Source: Azoarcus sp.
GTDB taxonomy: Bacteria > Pseudomonadota > Gammaproteobacteria > Burkholderiales > Rhodocyclaceae
NCBI GenBank assembly: GCA_031285365.1
Contig: JAITWP010000294.1
Span: forward strand, 1-10,960
Length of the DNA stretch: 10,960 bases
Direction: 5' to 3'
Shown here: positions 1-6,411 of the stretch, piece by piece
How positions within the stretch are numbered: the first letter of the stretch is position 1
Layout of the letters: each line of letters opens with the position of its first letter
Position numbers and translations under genes: made by a program
The notes under the pieces: model-generated
What the model was told of the DNA's origin: nothing
Seen by the model: the letters and a program-made list of their open reading frames with translations, nothing else
Database searches by the model: none

Positions 1-1039
1 CGCGGCCCTTGTTGCCGGCACGCCCCGTGCGCCCGATGCGGTGGACGTAATCTTCGGCGGTATGCGGCAACTCGAAATTGATGACGCAGGGCAAATCGTC
101 GATGTCCAGGCCACGAGCGGCAACGTCGGTGGCCACCAATACACGCAAGCGGGCCGTCTTGAACGCCTCCAGGGTTTCCGTGCGTTGTTGCTGGCTTTTA
201 TCTCCGTGGATGGCATCGGCCAAGATGCCATTGCGCGTCAGGAAGTGGGCAAGCCGACCACAGCCGATCTTCGTATCGACGAACACCAGCATCTGCATGT
301 CCGGCTTGTGACGCAGCAAATGGACAAGCAGGTTGCGTTTCATGCCCGCGCTCACCGGATGCACCACATGGGTGATCGTTTCCGAGACCGTGTTGCGGCG
401 GGCCACCTCGATCAGCTTCGGGTTTTTCAGCATCCGGTCGGCGAGCTTGCGGATTTCTTCCGAAAAGGTGGCGGAAAAAAGCAGGCTTTGCCGGTTCGTC
501 GGCAGCAGCTCCAGGATGCGGCGGATATCCGGGATGAAACCCATGTCGAGCATGCGGTCGGCTTCATCCAGCACCAACACTTCAACCTGTGTGAAATGAA
601 CCATCTTTTGCTGCACGTGATCGAGCAACCGTCCCGGCGTGGCAATCACGATCTCGACGCCACGGCGCAATTCCTGCATTTGTGCGTTCATGTCGACGCC
701 ACCGTAAATGCAGGTGGCGCGCAGGTTCAGATGGCGGCCATAGACCGTGACCGACTCGTAGACCTGCATCGCCAGTTCGCGGGTCGGGGCGAGGATCAAC
801 GCGCGCACCGGATGCCGGGCGGGCGATGCGCTGGTATTGGCGTGACGCGCGAGGCGCTGCAACAGCGGCAGGGTGAATCCCGCCGTCTTGCCCGTGCCGG
901 TCTGCGCGCCTCCCATGACATCCAGCCCGCCGAGAATGACGGGAATGGCCTGCTGCTGGATCGGGGTGGGTTCGGTATAACCCGCGTCGGCAACGGCCTG
1001 GAGAAGTTCTGGAATAAGGCCGAGTTCGGCAAAGTTCAT
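1..1039 (-). CDS. rhlE: ATP-dependent RNA helicase, DEAD-box, RhlE type (3' end cut by window edge)
   Basis: ATP-dependent RNA unwinding enzyme of the DEAD-box family, cytoplasmic, expected to act in ribosome assembly and RNA turnover. About 346 residues are visible; the C-terminal tail runs off the window. Motifs in order: Q motif with PTPIQ at 24-28, Walker A AQTGTGKT at 45-52, PTRELA at 85-90, TPGR at 134-137, DEAD at 158-161, SAT at 189-191, and motif VI HRIGRTGR at about 333-340. Both RecA-like domains are therefore intact. The opening residues MNFAELGL and the tight start before the Q motif fit RhlE better than DbpA, SrmB or CsdA. The ATG at 1039 is the only start that fits the family; no good Shine-Dalgarno precedes it. 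A TATAAT box lies about 70 bases upstream on the same strand. The absence of the C-terminal extension is only the window edge. The family call is firm; RhlE against a close paralogue is an inference. Confidence 0.9.
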   Translation of the reverse strand, partial: MNFAELGLIPELLQAVADAGYTEPTPIQQQAIPVILGGLDVMGGAQTGTGKTAGFTLPLLQRLARHANTSASPARHPVRALILAPTRELAMQVYESVTVYGRHLNLRATCIYGGVDMNAQMQELRRGVEIVIATPGRLLDHVQQKMVHFTQVEVLVLDEADRMLDMGFIPDIRRILELLPTNRQSLLFSATFSEEIRKLADRMLKNPKLIEVARRNTVSETITHVVHPVSAGMKRNLLVHLLRHKPDMQMLVFVDTKIGCGRLAHFLTRNGILADAIHGDKSQQQRTETLEAFKTARLRVLVATDVAARGLDIDDLPCVINFELPHTAEDYVHRIGRTGRAGNKGR

Positions 1040-1110
1040 GGGGTTCGTTGCTCAGGCCGGGCGCCCGTACTGGTATCGGGCAAACGACGGGGTTCGGATG
1101 GAAAGCGGGG

Positions 1111-1116
1111 ATTATA
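1111..1116 (-). promoter_or_regulatory. Candidate -10 box for the rhlE-type helicase gene
   Basis: A perfect TATAAT reads on the minus strand here, which would start transcription near 1104 and give a leader of about 65 bases. No recognisable -35 lies 16-18 bases further upstream, so this is only a partial sigma-70 match. The leader contains the GC-rich palindrome GGGCGCCC, which could form a small hairpin. Confidence 0.4.
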
Positions 1117-1181
1117 CACACTACACATCCGCGCATTCCCCGACCCTCTGCGGAGCCGCTCCGGGAGAGTGATGTGCTCAC

Positions 1182-1550
1182 TCAATGTGCGGCCACTTGC
1201 GGTTGCGCGGCATTGATGGTGATTGCCGTGGGCTGGGTCGGTTCATTGGCAAGCCGAGGCGCAAGCGCTTCGGCGGGCGATACCACCGATGGCACTTCCT
1301 TGAGGTTGCGCTCCAGCATGTAATCGTTCATCGACTTCCAGCCCGCAAAAACAGCTGCTTTCTGCGAGCTGGGATTGAGTACATAGCAGTCTTCGATGGA
1401 TCGCCCTGTCTGTCTACAGGCGCTGCCGATAGCTTCCGCATCGGCGGTTTCCCTGGCCGGATTGGGCATTTCGAGCAGATCGGCAACCCTGTCGCAAGCA
1501 GACAGGAACAGCATCGCGCCCACGAGAACGAAACAAATAGTCTTGCGCAT
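1182..1550 (-). CDS. Small hypothetical lipoprotein
   Basis: Product of 122 residues with a type II (lipoprotein) signal peptide: Arg-Lys at 2-3, a hydrophobic stretch at about 5-17, and lipobox LSAC at 16-19, so Cys19 would be lipidated. Asp follows the Cys; in E. coli an Asp at +2 tends to keep the lipoprotein in the inner membrane, and whether that holds here is an inference. The mature part (about 104 residues) has Cys44 and Cys55, which could form a disulfide, and an Ala/Pro/Thr-rich C-terminus. I do not recognise a family or function. It sits 142 bases upstream of the rhlE-type helicase on the same strand, but that gene has its own -10 box, so the two need not be an operon. The ATG at 1550 lacks a clear Shine-Dalgarno; the signal peptide is what supports this start. 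Confidence 0.8.
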   Translation of the reverse strand: MRKTICFVLVGAMLFLSACDRVADLLEMPNPARETADAEAIGSACRQTGRSIEDCYVLNPSSQKAAVFAGWKSMNDYMLERNLKEVPSVVSPAEALAPRLANEPTQPTAITINAAQPQVAAH

Positions 1551-1723
1551 GTCAGGATGGATGACAAAAGTGAACCCACATCCGTTATCGACAGCCGCAC
1601 TTCAAAACTTGAGCATCGAATCGACGATATCGAGGTTTCAGTTGATTTCTACATGACACCTCCACACAGGACTCATATGAAGGAACGAATTGCAACAAAA
1701 GCAGCATTCATTGTGCGTTTTTT

Positions 1724-1753
1724 TTGGATGTTCCCTCTCTGACCTCCTATAAT
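1724..1753 (+). promoter_or_regulatory. Sigma-70-like promoter of the solute-binding protein gene
   Basis: TTGGAT at 1724-1729 and a perfect TATAAT at 1748-1753, separated by 18 bases. The predicted start near 1760 leaves a leader of about 35 bases that ends in the Shine-Dalgarno AAAGGGAG just before the ATG at 1795. T-rich runs flank the -10 box. The -10 is convincing and the -35 is weak. Confidence 0.55.
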
Positions 1754-1794
1754 TGTTATTCGCTTTTTTTGTTACTACTATAAAGGGAGCATTC

Positions 1795-3144
1795 ATGAGT
1801 ACACTCATCCAGAGTATTGGTCGCACAGCCCTTGTTTGTGCCATTGGGGCCAGCATGGTGCTGGCCATGCCCGCCGCTGCCCAACAAGGGAAAAAGCCCA
1901 GCAAAGCTCCTGCTGCTGCAACCAAGAAGGCTCCCGCGACGAAAGCTCCCGCTGCCGCCAAGGCAGAACAGCCCACTGGAGAGCCCCTGCAAATCGAACT
2001 TTCCCATCAGCTACCGCCATCACGCGTAAAGGCTCTGCAAGAGCTGGTTGATCGTTTCAATGCCCAGAGCACAAATTCCCAGGTAGCACTCGTCGAAAGC
2101 AGTTGGCAGGCAGCCAAAACGCCGCACATGATGATTCTCGGCGGTGCGGATGAAGAAGCGTTTCTCATGGGCAAGCAGCCACGTTACAAGCCGCTGTTCG
2201 CGCTCATGAAAGAAGCGAAAGTGACGATGCCCGTCGTCAAGCCTGCGGCGATGATGACGCGCAAGCCCGTCAACGCGAATGGTCAATTACTGGCCCTGCC
2301 GGTTGGCTTGAGCACGCCGGTGCTCTATTTCAACCGCGCCCACTTCAAGCGAGCCGGGCTCAATACGGAAGCTCCCTCCGTTGCAACCTGGGCCAGCCTG
2401 CAAACCACCCTTGGAAAACTGGCGGCAGGCGGTTCCCACTGCCCGGTCACACTTGTCGAACCCGCGCGGGTGCTGATCGAAAACGTTTCGGCCTGGGATA
2501 ACATCCCCGTGTACAAGGGCAAACAGGCCATCTTCAATGGTCTTTTCCATGTCAAATATGTTTCTCTCATGGCAAGCTGGAATCGCGCCAACCTGATGAA
2601 GGTCTACAGGGATCGGGCTGAAGGCGAAGAACGTTTCGCCAAGGGCGAATGTTCGATATTCATCGGCCCCTCCGATAGCTGGGCCTATTTCCATCAGCGT
2701 GCTGGACTCGATGTCGGTGTCACCCGCCTGCCCTACATAGATGATGCCCCCGGTGCGCCCCAAAACACCCTGGCCAGCGGTTCATCGCTCTGGATAGCAG
2801 CAAGCAATAAGGCTGCCGAAAACCGGGCCGTGGCGAATTTCATCAGCTTCTGGCTGCAACCCGAAAACCAGATCCACTGGCAGCGTGATGCTGGCTATCT
2901 GCCCCTGAGCAGGGCTGGGATTTTCGCATCGGAAACCACGCTTCTCGGTGACAGCCTGGAAAACATCAAGGTTGCCATCGGACAATTGACCAACAAGCCG
3001 GTTACGGCCAATTCCGCAATTCAAGCCGCGCTTGAACGCGAATCTGCACGTCGCATCATCGAAGAAGAACTTGATCAGGTGTGGGCCGGTCGCAAGAGCG
3101 CCAAGGCAGCCCTCGACGACGCCGTTGCGCGTCTGAGCAGGTAA
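1795..3144 (+). CDS. Extracellular (periplasmic) solute-binding protein, ABC transporter family 1 / UgpB-like
   Basis: Product of 449 residues. A Sec signal peptide covers 1-29 (cleavage after PAAA, before QQG). It is followed by an unusual Lys/Ala/Pro linker at about 30-62, then a solute-binding fold to the end. Family features are the opening beta strand and helix with VDRFNAQ, the central PVGLSTPVLYFNR (the stretch that in this family reads as normal sugar-binding-protein 'YYN' territory), FAKGECSIFIGPS, and the late LWIAASNKAAENRAVANFISFWLQPENQ. The closest known type is the glycerol-3-phosphate/sugar binding protein UgpB; the ligand here cannot be read from sequence. No permease or ATPase gene adjoins it. 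The gene has its own promoter and a strong terminator, so it is a single-gene unit. The ATG at 1795 is chosen over an in-frame TTG at 1753 because AAAGGGAG lies just upstream and because the TTG falls in the -10 region. Confidence 0.88.
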   Translation: MSTLIQSIGRTALVCAIGASMVLAMPAAAQQGKKPSKAPAAATKKAPATKAPAAAKAEQPTGEPLQIELSHQLPPSRVKALQELVDRFNAQSTNSQVALVESSWQAAKTPHMMILGGADEEAFLMGKQPRYKPLFALMKEAKVTMPVVKPAAMMTRKPVNANGQLLALPVGLSTPVLYFNRAHFKRAGLNTEAPSVATWASLQTTLGKLAAGGSHCPVTLVEPARVLIENVSAWDNIPVYKGKQAIFNGLFHVKYVSLMASWNRANLMKVYRDRAEGEERFAKGECSIFIGPSDSWAYFHQRAGLDVGVTRLPYIDDAPGAPQNTLASGSSLWIAASNKAAENRAVANFISFWLQPENQIHWQRDAGYLPLSRAGIFASETTLLGDSLENIKVAIGQLTNKPVTANSAIQAALERESARRIIEEELDQVWAGRKSAKAALDDAVARLSR

Positions 3145-3200
3145 ACTACGGCACTGGGCGTGGTCTCATCCACGCCCATGCTGCGAATCGGAAGCCCATC

Positions 3201-3240
3201 AAACAGCCAAGGGGCAATTTACCCCTTGGCTGTTTTTCTT
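3201..3240 (+). terminator. Rho-independent terminator after the solute-binding protein gene
   Basis: Perfect 14-bp stem (3201-3214 with 3222-3235) around a 7-base loop, followed by a T-rich tail TTTTTCTT at 3233-3240. It begins 57 bases after the stop codon. Its tail merges into the -35 box of the next promoter. Confidence 0.92.
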
Positions 3241-3267
3241 GACCAGTTCAGGAGGGCTGCGTACCAT
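3239..3267 (+). promoter_or_regulatory. Sigma-70 promoter of ispB
   Basis: TTGACC at 3239-3244 (5 of 6 consensus) and TACCAT at 3262-3267 (4 of 6) with an ideal 17-base spacer. The predicted start is near 3274, giving a leader of about 19 bases that carries a G6 Shine-Dalgarno-like run at 3279-3284. The position also shows that the TTG at 3239 cannot be the ispB start codon, since it is the -35 box. Confidence 0.65.
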
Positions 3268-3292
3268 CGGCCAATTTTGGGGGGTCGCCATC

Positions 3293-4261
3293 TTGCCCAC
3301 GCTGGAGATACTTGCTCCCATCGCCACCGACATGAAAGCAGTGGATGCTCTCATCCGCGAGAGGCTTCATTCTGACGTAGTCCTGATTCGTCAGGTCGCC
3401 GAGTACATCATCCATAGCGGCGGCAAGCGCCTGCGGCCCGCCCTGGTGCTCTTCGCTGCCAACGCGCTCGGCTATCAGGGACGCCAACACCATGAACTGG
3501 CAACCATCGTCGAATTCATCCACACCTCCACCCTGCTGCACGACGATGTCGTCGACGAATCCGACCTGCGCCGGGGCAACAAAACCGCCAATGCCCTGTT
3601 CGGCAACGCCGCTTCCGTGCTCGTAGGCGATTTTCTCTATTCCCGCTCCTTTCAGATGATGGTCAATATCGACAGCATGCGCGTAATGCGAGTGCTCGCC
3701 GATGCCACCAACGTCATTGCCGAAGGTGAAGTGCTGCAACTGCTCAACTGTCACGACGCCGACGTCACCGTAGAGGGATATTTACAGGTTATCCGCTGCA
3801 AGACCGCCAAACTTTTCGAAGCTGCCGCCCGGCTTGGCGCCATTATTGCTGGAGCCTCCCCGGAGATCGAACAGGCGATGGCAGATTTCGGCATGCGCCT
3901 CGGCACAGCCTTCCAGATCATCGACGACGTGCTCGATTACTCCGCCGACGTGTCCGAGACCGGGAAGCACCTTGGCGACGATCTGGCGGAAGGTAAACCC
4001 ACCTTGCCACTCATCCACGCCATGCAGCACGGCACACCGGAGCAGGTCGCGCGCGTACGCCATGCTATCGAGAGCGGGGGGCGGGAAGACTTTCCCGCCG
4101 TGCTCGAAGCCATTCAGACCACCCGTGCACTGGACTTCACCCGCGAGTACGCCCGCGCCGAAGCCGATATGGCGGTAGCTGCGCTTCAGGTTCTACCTGC
4201 TTCCATTTTCAAGGATGCCTTGCTAGAATTATCCGGCTTTGCTGTTGCAAGGTGTTACTGA
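3293..4261 (+). CDS. ispB: Octaprenyl (polyprenyl) diphosphate synthase
   Basis: Long-chain trans-prenyltransferase that elongates farnesyl diphosphate with isopentenyl diphosphate to make the side chain of ubiquinone; cytoplasmic. All family marks are present: GGKRLRP at 43-49, first Asp-rich motif DDVVD at 84-88 followed by RRG, the Lys-Thr pair in RCKTAKLFEAA, and the second Asp-rich motif DDVLD at 211-215, with GDDLAEGKPTLP after it. From the TTG at 3293 the product has 322 residues, the normal size (E. coli 323). This start is chosen because a longer frame beginning at 3239 would overlap the previous terminator and the promoter, and because the G6 run at 3279-3284 is suitably placed; ATG codons further in would cut conserved sequence. 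Chain length of the product (C40 is usual in this family in betaproteobacteria) is inferred. tRNA-Pro follows 27 bases downstream. Confidence 0.95.
   Translation: MPTLEILAPIATDMKAVDALIRERLHSDVVLIRQVAEYIIHSGGKRLRPALVLFAANALGYQGRQHHELATIVEFIHTSTLLHDDVVDESDLRRGNKTANALFGNAASVLVGDFLYSRSFQMMVNIDSMRVMRVLADATNVIAEGEVLQLLNCHDADVTVEGYLQVIRCKTAKLFEAAARLGAIIAGASPEIEQAMADFGMRLGTAFQIIDDVLDYSADVSETGKHLGDDLAEGKPTLPLIHAMQHGTPEQVARVRHAIESGGREDFPAVLEAIQTTRALDFTREYARAEADMAVAALQVLPASIFKDALLELSGFAVARCY
4221..4229 (+). promoter_or_regulatory. Candidate extended -10 promoter of tRNA-Pro inside ispB
   Basis: TGCTAGAAT matches the extended -10 form TGnTATAAT with one mismatch; no good -35 is visible at the proper distance. 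A GC-rich discriminator-like stretch (CCGGC) follows, as is typical of stable-RNA promoters. Start near 4236 would give a precursor with about 50 extra 5' bases. It lies within the last codons of ispB. Confidence 0.4.
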
Positions 4262-4280
4262 CCAGCTTTCGGGCTGGTCA
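4259..4280 (+). terminator. Hairpin over the ispB stop codon, weak terminator or processing stem
   Basis: Perfect 8-bp stem (4259-4266 with 4273-4280) with a 6-base loop; its first arm begins with the TGA stop of ispB. Only a short AAGATTTT follows, so termination would be weak. It could protect the ispB 3' end or mark the processing point of an ispB-tRNA transcript. Confidence 0.4.
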
Positions 4281-4288
4281 AAGATTTT

Positions 4289-4365
4289 CGGGGAATAGCT
4301 CAGCCTGGTAGAGCACTGCGTTCGGGACGCAGGGGCCGGAGGTTCGAATCCTCTTTCCCCGACCA
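4289..4365 (+). tRNA. tRNA-Pro, anticodon CGG
   Basis: A 77-base cloverleaf reads directly. The acceptor stem pairs 4289-4295 with 4355-4361, followed by A and an encoded CCA (4363-4365). The D arm contains AGCTCAGCCTGGTAGAGC. The anticodon stem CTGCG/CGCAG encloses loop TTCGGGA, giving anticodon CGG (codon CCG, proline). The T arm contains the standard TTCGAAT loop. Nothing is missing. Confidence 0.97.
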
Positions 4366-4369
4366 ATAC

Positions 4370-4405
4370 AAAAAAGCCAGATCATCCAAGCGATTGATCT
4401 GGCTT
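4370..4405 (-). terminator. Terminator of serS, probably bidirectional with tRNA-Pro
   Basis: Perfect 11-bp stem (4374-4384 with 4395-4405) and a 10-base loop. Read on the minus strand it is followed by six T (A run at 4370-4375), fitting the end of serS, whose stop is at 4415. On the plus strand the tail is only TTGTTTA, so it may also end the tRNA transcript but less strongly. Confidence 0.8.
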
Positions 4406-4414
4406 GTTTACGCC

Positions 4415-5692
4415 TCACAAACAAATAACATCCCGCCCCAGCCAGGGACGCAGCGGTTCCGGCACGCGAACCGAACCATCCGGCTGCTGGCATTGCTCCA
4501 GCAGCGCAGGCAACACGCGGCTGGTCGCCAGCCCCGAAGCATTCAGCGTATGCACCAGGCGAGTCTTGCTGCCGTTTTCCGGCCGATAGCGGATCTTCGC
4601 GCGGCGTGCCTGAAAATCACCCGCATAGGACGCCGAGGAAACCTCCTTGTACATGCCGATGCTCGGCAGCCAGACCTCGACGTCGTAGGTCAGGCGCATC
4701 GACGCACCGGCGTCTTTGGCCGCGAGTAGCGAAGTGCGGTAATGCAGACCCAGTCCCTCGACCAGTGTTTCGGTTTTGCGCACCAATTCAGCGAGGGCTT
4801 CTTCCCACTGGTCTTCGGTGCAGAACTGAAACATCTCCACCTTGTTGAACTGATGGCCGCGCACTGTACCGCGCTCCTCGGAACGGTAACCGCCCGGCTC
4901 GCAGCGATAACACGGAGTGTAGGCAAATGCCTTGTATGGCAGTTGGTCGTACTCAAGGATTTCGTCGCGGAAAAAGTTCAGGATTGCGGTTTCCGAGGTC
5001 GGCAGCAGGAACAGGCCGCGATCGCTGCTCTCGCTGGAGATGTGAAACACGTCATCCGCAAACTTGGGAAACTGCCCGGCCGCGTAACCGCATTCGGGCA
5101 GCAACATGTGCGGTGGCAACAGGAAGGTGTAGCCGTCCTGGTAATGCGTTTGACAGAAGTAGTTGATGAGCGCCCATTCCAGCGCTGCACCAGCGCCGGT
5201 ATAGACCCAGAAACCGGAACCGCTGAGTTTCGTGCCGCGCTCGAAGTCAACCAGACGCAGCCGCTTGCAGAGTTCGACGTGATCGAGCGGATCGTTGCCG
5301 AGATCGGGTTTTTCGCCCCAGACTTTGACCACCTGATTCGCTTCCTTGCCGCCGGGCGGCACGATGTCGACCGGCAAATTGGGCAGTTCCGCCATGCGAT
5401 CCTGGAATTCGGCGCTGACCGCAGCGAGTTTTAACTCCCGCTCGGTGAGTTCCTCGCGGATCTCGCCGATCCGGCTCTGCTGCGCGTCGGCGTTACCGCC
5501 TTGCTGCCTGATCTGGCCGATTTCCTTGGATAACCGGTTGCGCTCAGCTTGCAGGTTCTCCAGGCTTTCAATGCAGGCTCGACGGGTTTCGTCGAGCTTG
5601 ATGATGGATTCCAGATCGACTTCATCGAGGCGCTTCAGGAGCGCGGTGCGAACGGTTTGGGTATCGTTACGTATCAGGGAAATGTCGAGCAT
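4415..5692 (-). CDS. serS: Seryl-tRNA synthetase, atypical subtype
   Basis: Class II aminoacyl-tRNA synthetase that charges tRNA-Ser; 425 residues, the normal length. The N-terminal part (about 1-110) is the tRNA-binding helical arm: RLDEVDLESI, then a Gln/Glu/Arg-rich coiled coil at about 30-100. The catalytic domain has the serine-site TxE as TSE at 232-234, motif 2 around 260-289 with the ATP-binding Arg in CYRCE, DFQARR at 359-364, and motif 3 as NASGLATSR at 384-392. The details are unlike the usual proteobacterial enzyme, which has FRSEAG...DTRG.IR.HQFDKVE; here motif 2 reads YRSEERGTVRGHQFNKVEMF, and the usual SSCS reads SSAS. This resembles an alternative SerRS branch that I recall from other phyla (recall, no search done). 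Its position beside tRNA-Pro and not in the lolA-rarA-serS neighbourhood is also unusual. The start at 5692 is conserved (MLD); the Shine-Dalgarno is weak. Confidence 0.93.
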   Translation of the reverse strand: MLDISLIRNDTQTVRTALLKRLDEVDLESIIKLDETRRACIESLENLQAERNRLSKEIGQIRQQGGNADAQQSRIGEIREELTERELKLAAVSAEFQDRMAELPNLPVDIVPPGGKEANQVVKVWGEKPDLGNDPLDHVELCKRLRLVDFERGTKLSGSGFWVYTGAGAALEWALINYFCQTHYQDGYTFLLPPHMLLPECGYAAGQFPKFADDVFHISSESSDRGLFLLPTSETAILNFFRDEILEYDQLPYKAFAYTPCYRCEPGGYRSEERGTVRGHQFNKVEMFQFCTEDQWEEALAELVRKTETLVEGLGLHYRTSLLAAKDAGASMRLTYDVEVWLPSIGMYKEVSSASYAGDFQARRAKIRYRPENGSKTRLVHTLNASGLATSRVLPALLEQCQQPDGSVRVPEPLRPWLGRDVICL

Positions 5693-5728
5693 GAGAGGTC
5701 TCTGGATGAAATTGGGTGAACGGCCTGG

Positions 5729-5734
5729 ATTATA
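5729..5734 (-). promoter_or_regulatory. Candidate -10 box for serS
   Basis: Perfect TATAAT on the minus strand, 37 bases before the serS start codon. No good -35 box lies 16-18 bases upstream, where the divergent gene's Shine-Dalgarno GGAGG (5753-5757) sits. The two divergent genes thus share a region of only 74 bases. Confidence 0.38.
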
Positions 5735-5766
5735 GTATCTTCGCCAGAAAACGGAGGCACGTTGCT

Positions 5767-6339
5767 GTGACAGAAAACTACGATGCGCTCATGGCGCTTT
5801 TGGAAAGCCGCCACTCTTGCCGTTCCTTTGCCCCGGATCCGGTGGATGAGAAAGCGCTGCAAAGTCTCTCCGATGCCTTTGCACTTGCCCCCCAGGCAGG
5901 CGGCGGAGGGAGGCGGGGTATACAGTGCCGCTTCGTCACGGACAGGGCCGCCATACGAAATCTGGCCAAGCGGGGGCAGGAAGCTTTTATCGCTTTTTGC
6001 CAAAGTATCCCCTCGCCTTTTGTTCGTGAGCAAACAGCGCGCTACGGTGAGAATTTTTTCTGGTTTGGTGAGGCTCCAGCCTTGGCAGTAGTAAGTTGCC
6101 GCAAGGTACCTGTCTTTCTGGAAAAACTGGCCGGGGACAGGGCCCATCGGATCTGGGGAGGCGAACTTTCGGCAGCCATGGCTTCCTTCAGTCTGCTGCT
6201 GGCCGCTGAAACCATCGGACTGGGCGCCTGCTGCCTCACTGGCCCCCTTGTCATGTGGCACGAGGTAGAGGGTTTGCTGGGCATTTCAAAGCGGGATACG
6301 CTTATTCTCCTGATTGCCCTGGGATACCCACAGGCATGA
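5767..6339 (+). CDS. Nitroreductase-family protein (FMN-dependent), short form
   Basis: Product of 190 residues of the nitroreductase-like flavoprotein fold. The N-terminal FMN-contact segment SRHSCRSF at 14-21 corresponds to the usual RRS.R.F. The central AAMASFSLLLAAETIGLGAC (136-155) is the family's dimer/flavin helix, followed by LLGI and LILLIALGYP near the end. Members reduce nitroaromatics, quinones or flavins with NAD(P)H; the substrate here is not evident. The region at 41-51 has a Gly-rich AGGGGRRG where other members have a polar phosphate-contacting stretch, so activity is likely but not assured. The GTG at 5767 is chosen because GGAGG sits at 5753-5757 with a 9-base gap and because the family homology starts right after it; an upstream in-frame ATG at 5716 lies in the serS promoter region and adds only unrelated residues. 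It is transcribed divergently from serS. Confidence 0.85.
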   Translation: MTENYDALMALLESRHSCRSFAPDPVDEKALQSLSDAFALAPQAGGGGRRGIQCRFVTDRAAIRNLAKRGQEAFIAFCQSIPSPFVREQTARYGENFFWFGEAPALAVVSCRKVPVFLEKLAGDRAHRIWGGELSAAMASFSLLLAAETIGLGACCLTGPLVMWHEVEGLLGISKRDTLILLIALGYPQA

Positions 6340-6411
6340 CCTGACTCGCATAAAGCGACGAGTCATAAAAAGCCTATCAGCATATCTTACGTCAGTGCTT
6401 TGGGTGGTATT

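Noticed and set aside
41..1216. Long plus-strand open frame of 391 codons across the helicase region
   Set aside because: It is the antisense of the rhlE-type gene, whose motifs are all on the minus strand; the plus-strand translation has no protein-like features.
3239..3292. Longer ispB frame from the TTG at 3239
   Set aside because: It overlaps the terminator tail and the -35 box and adds residues not found in the family; the TTG at 3293 gives the normal length.
4289..4365. tRNA-Pro as an attachment site for an integrated element
   Set aside because: I see no integrase gene and no repeat of the tRNA 3' end elsewhere in the window; serS beside it is suggestive only.
4742..5434. Plus-strand open frame of 230 codons inside serS
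   Set aside because: It is a shadow frame of serS with no start signal or recognisable domain.
6342..6365. Seven-base hairpin between the convergent nitroreductase and amidohydrolase genes
   Set aside because: The loop is 10 bases and no T tract follows on either strand, so I do not call it a terminator, though one is expected here.
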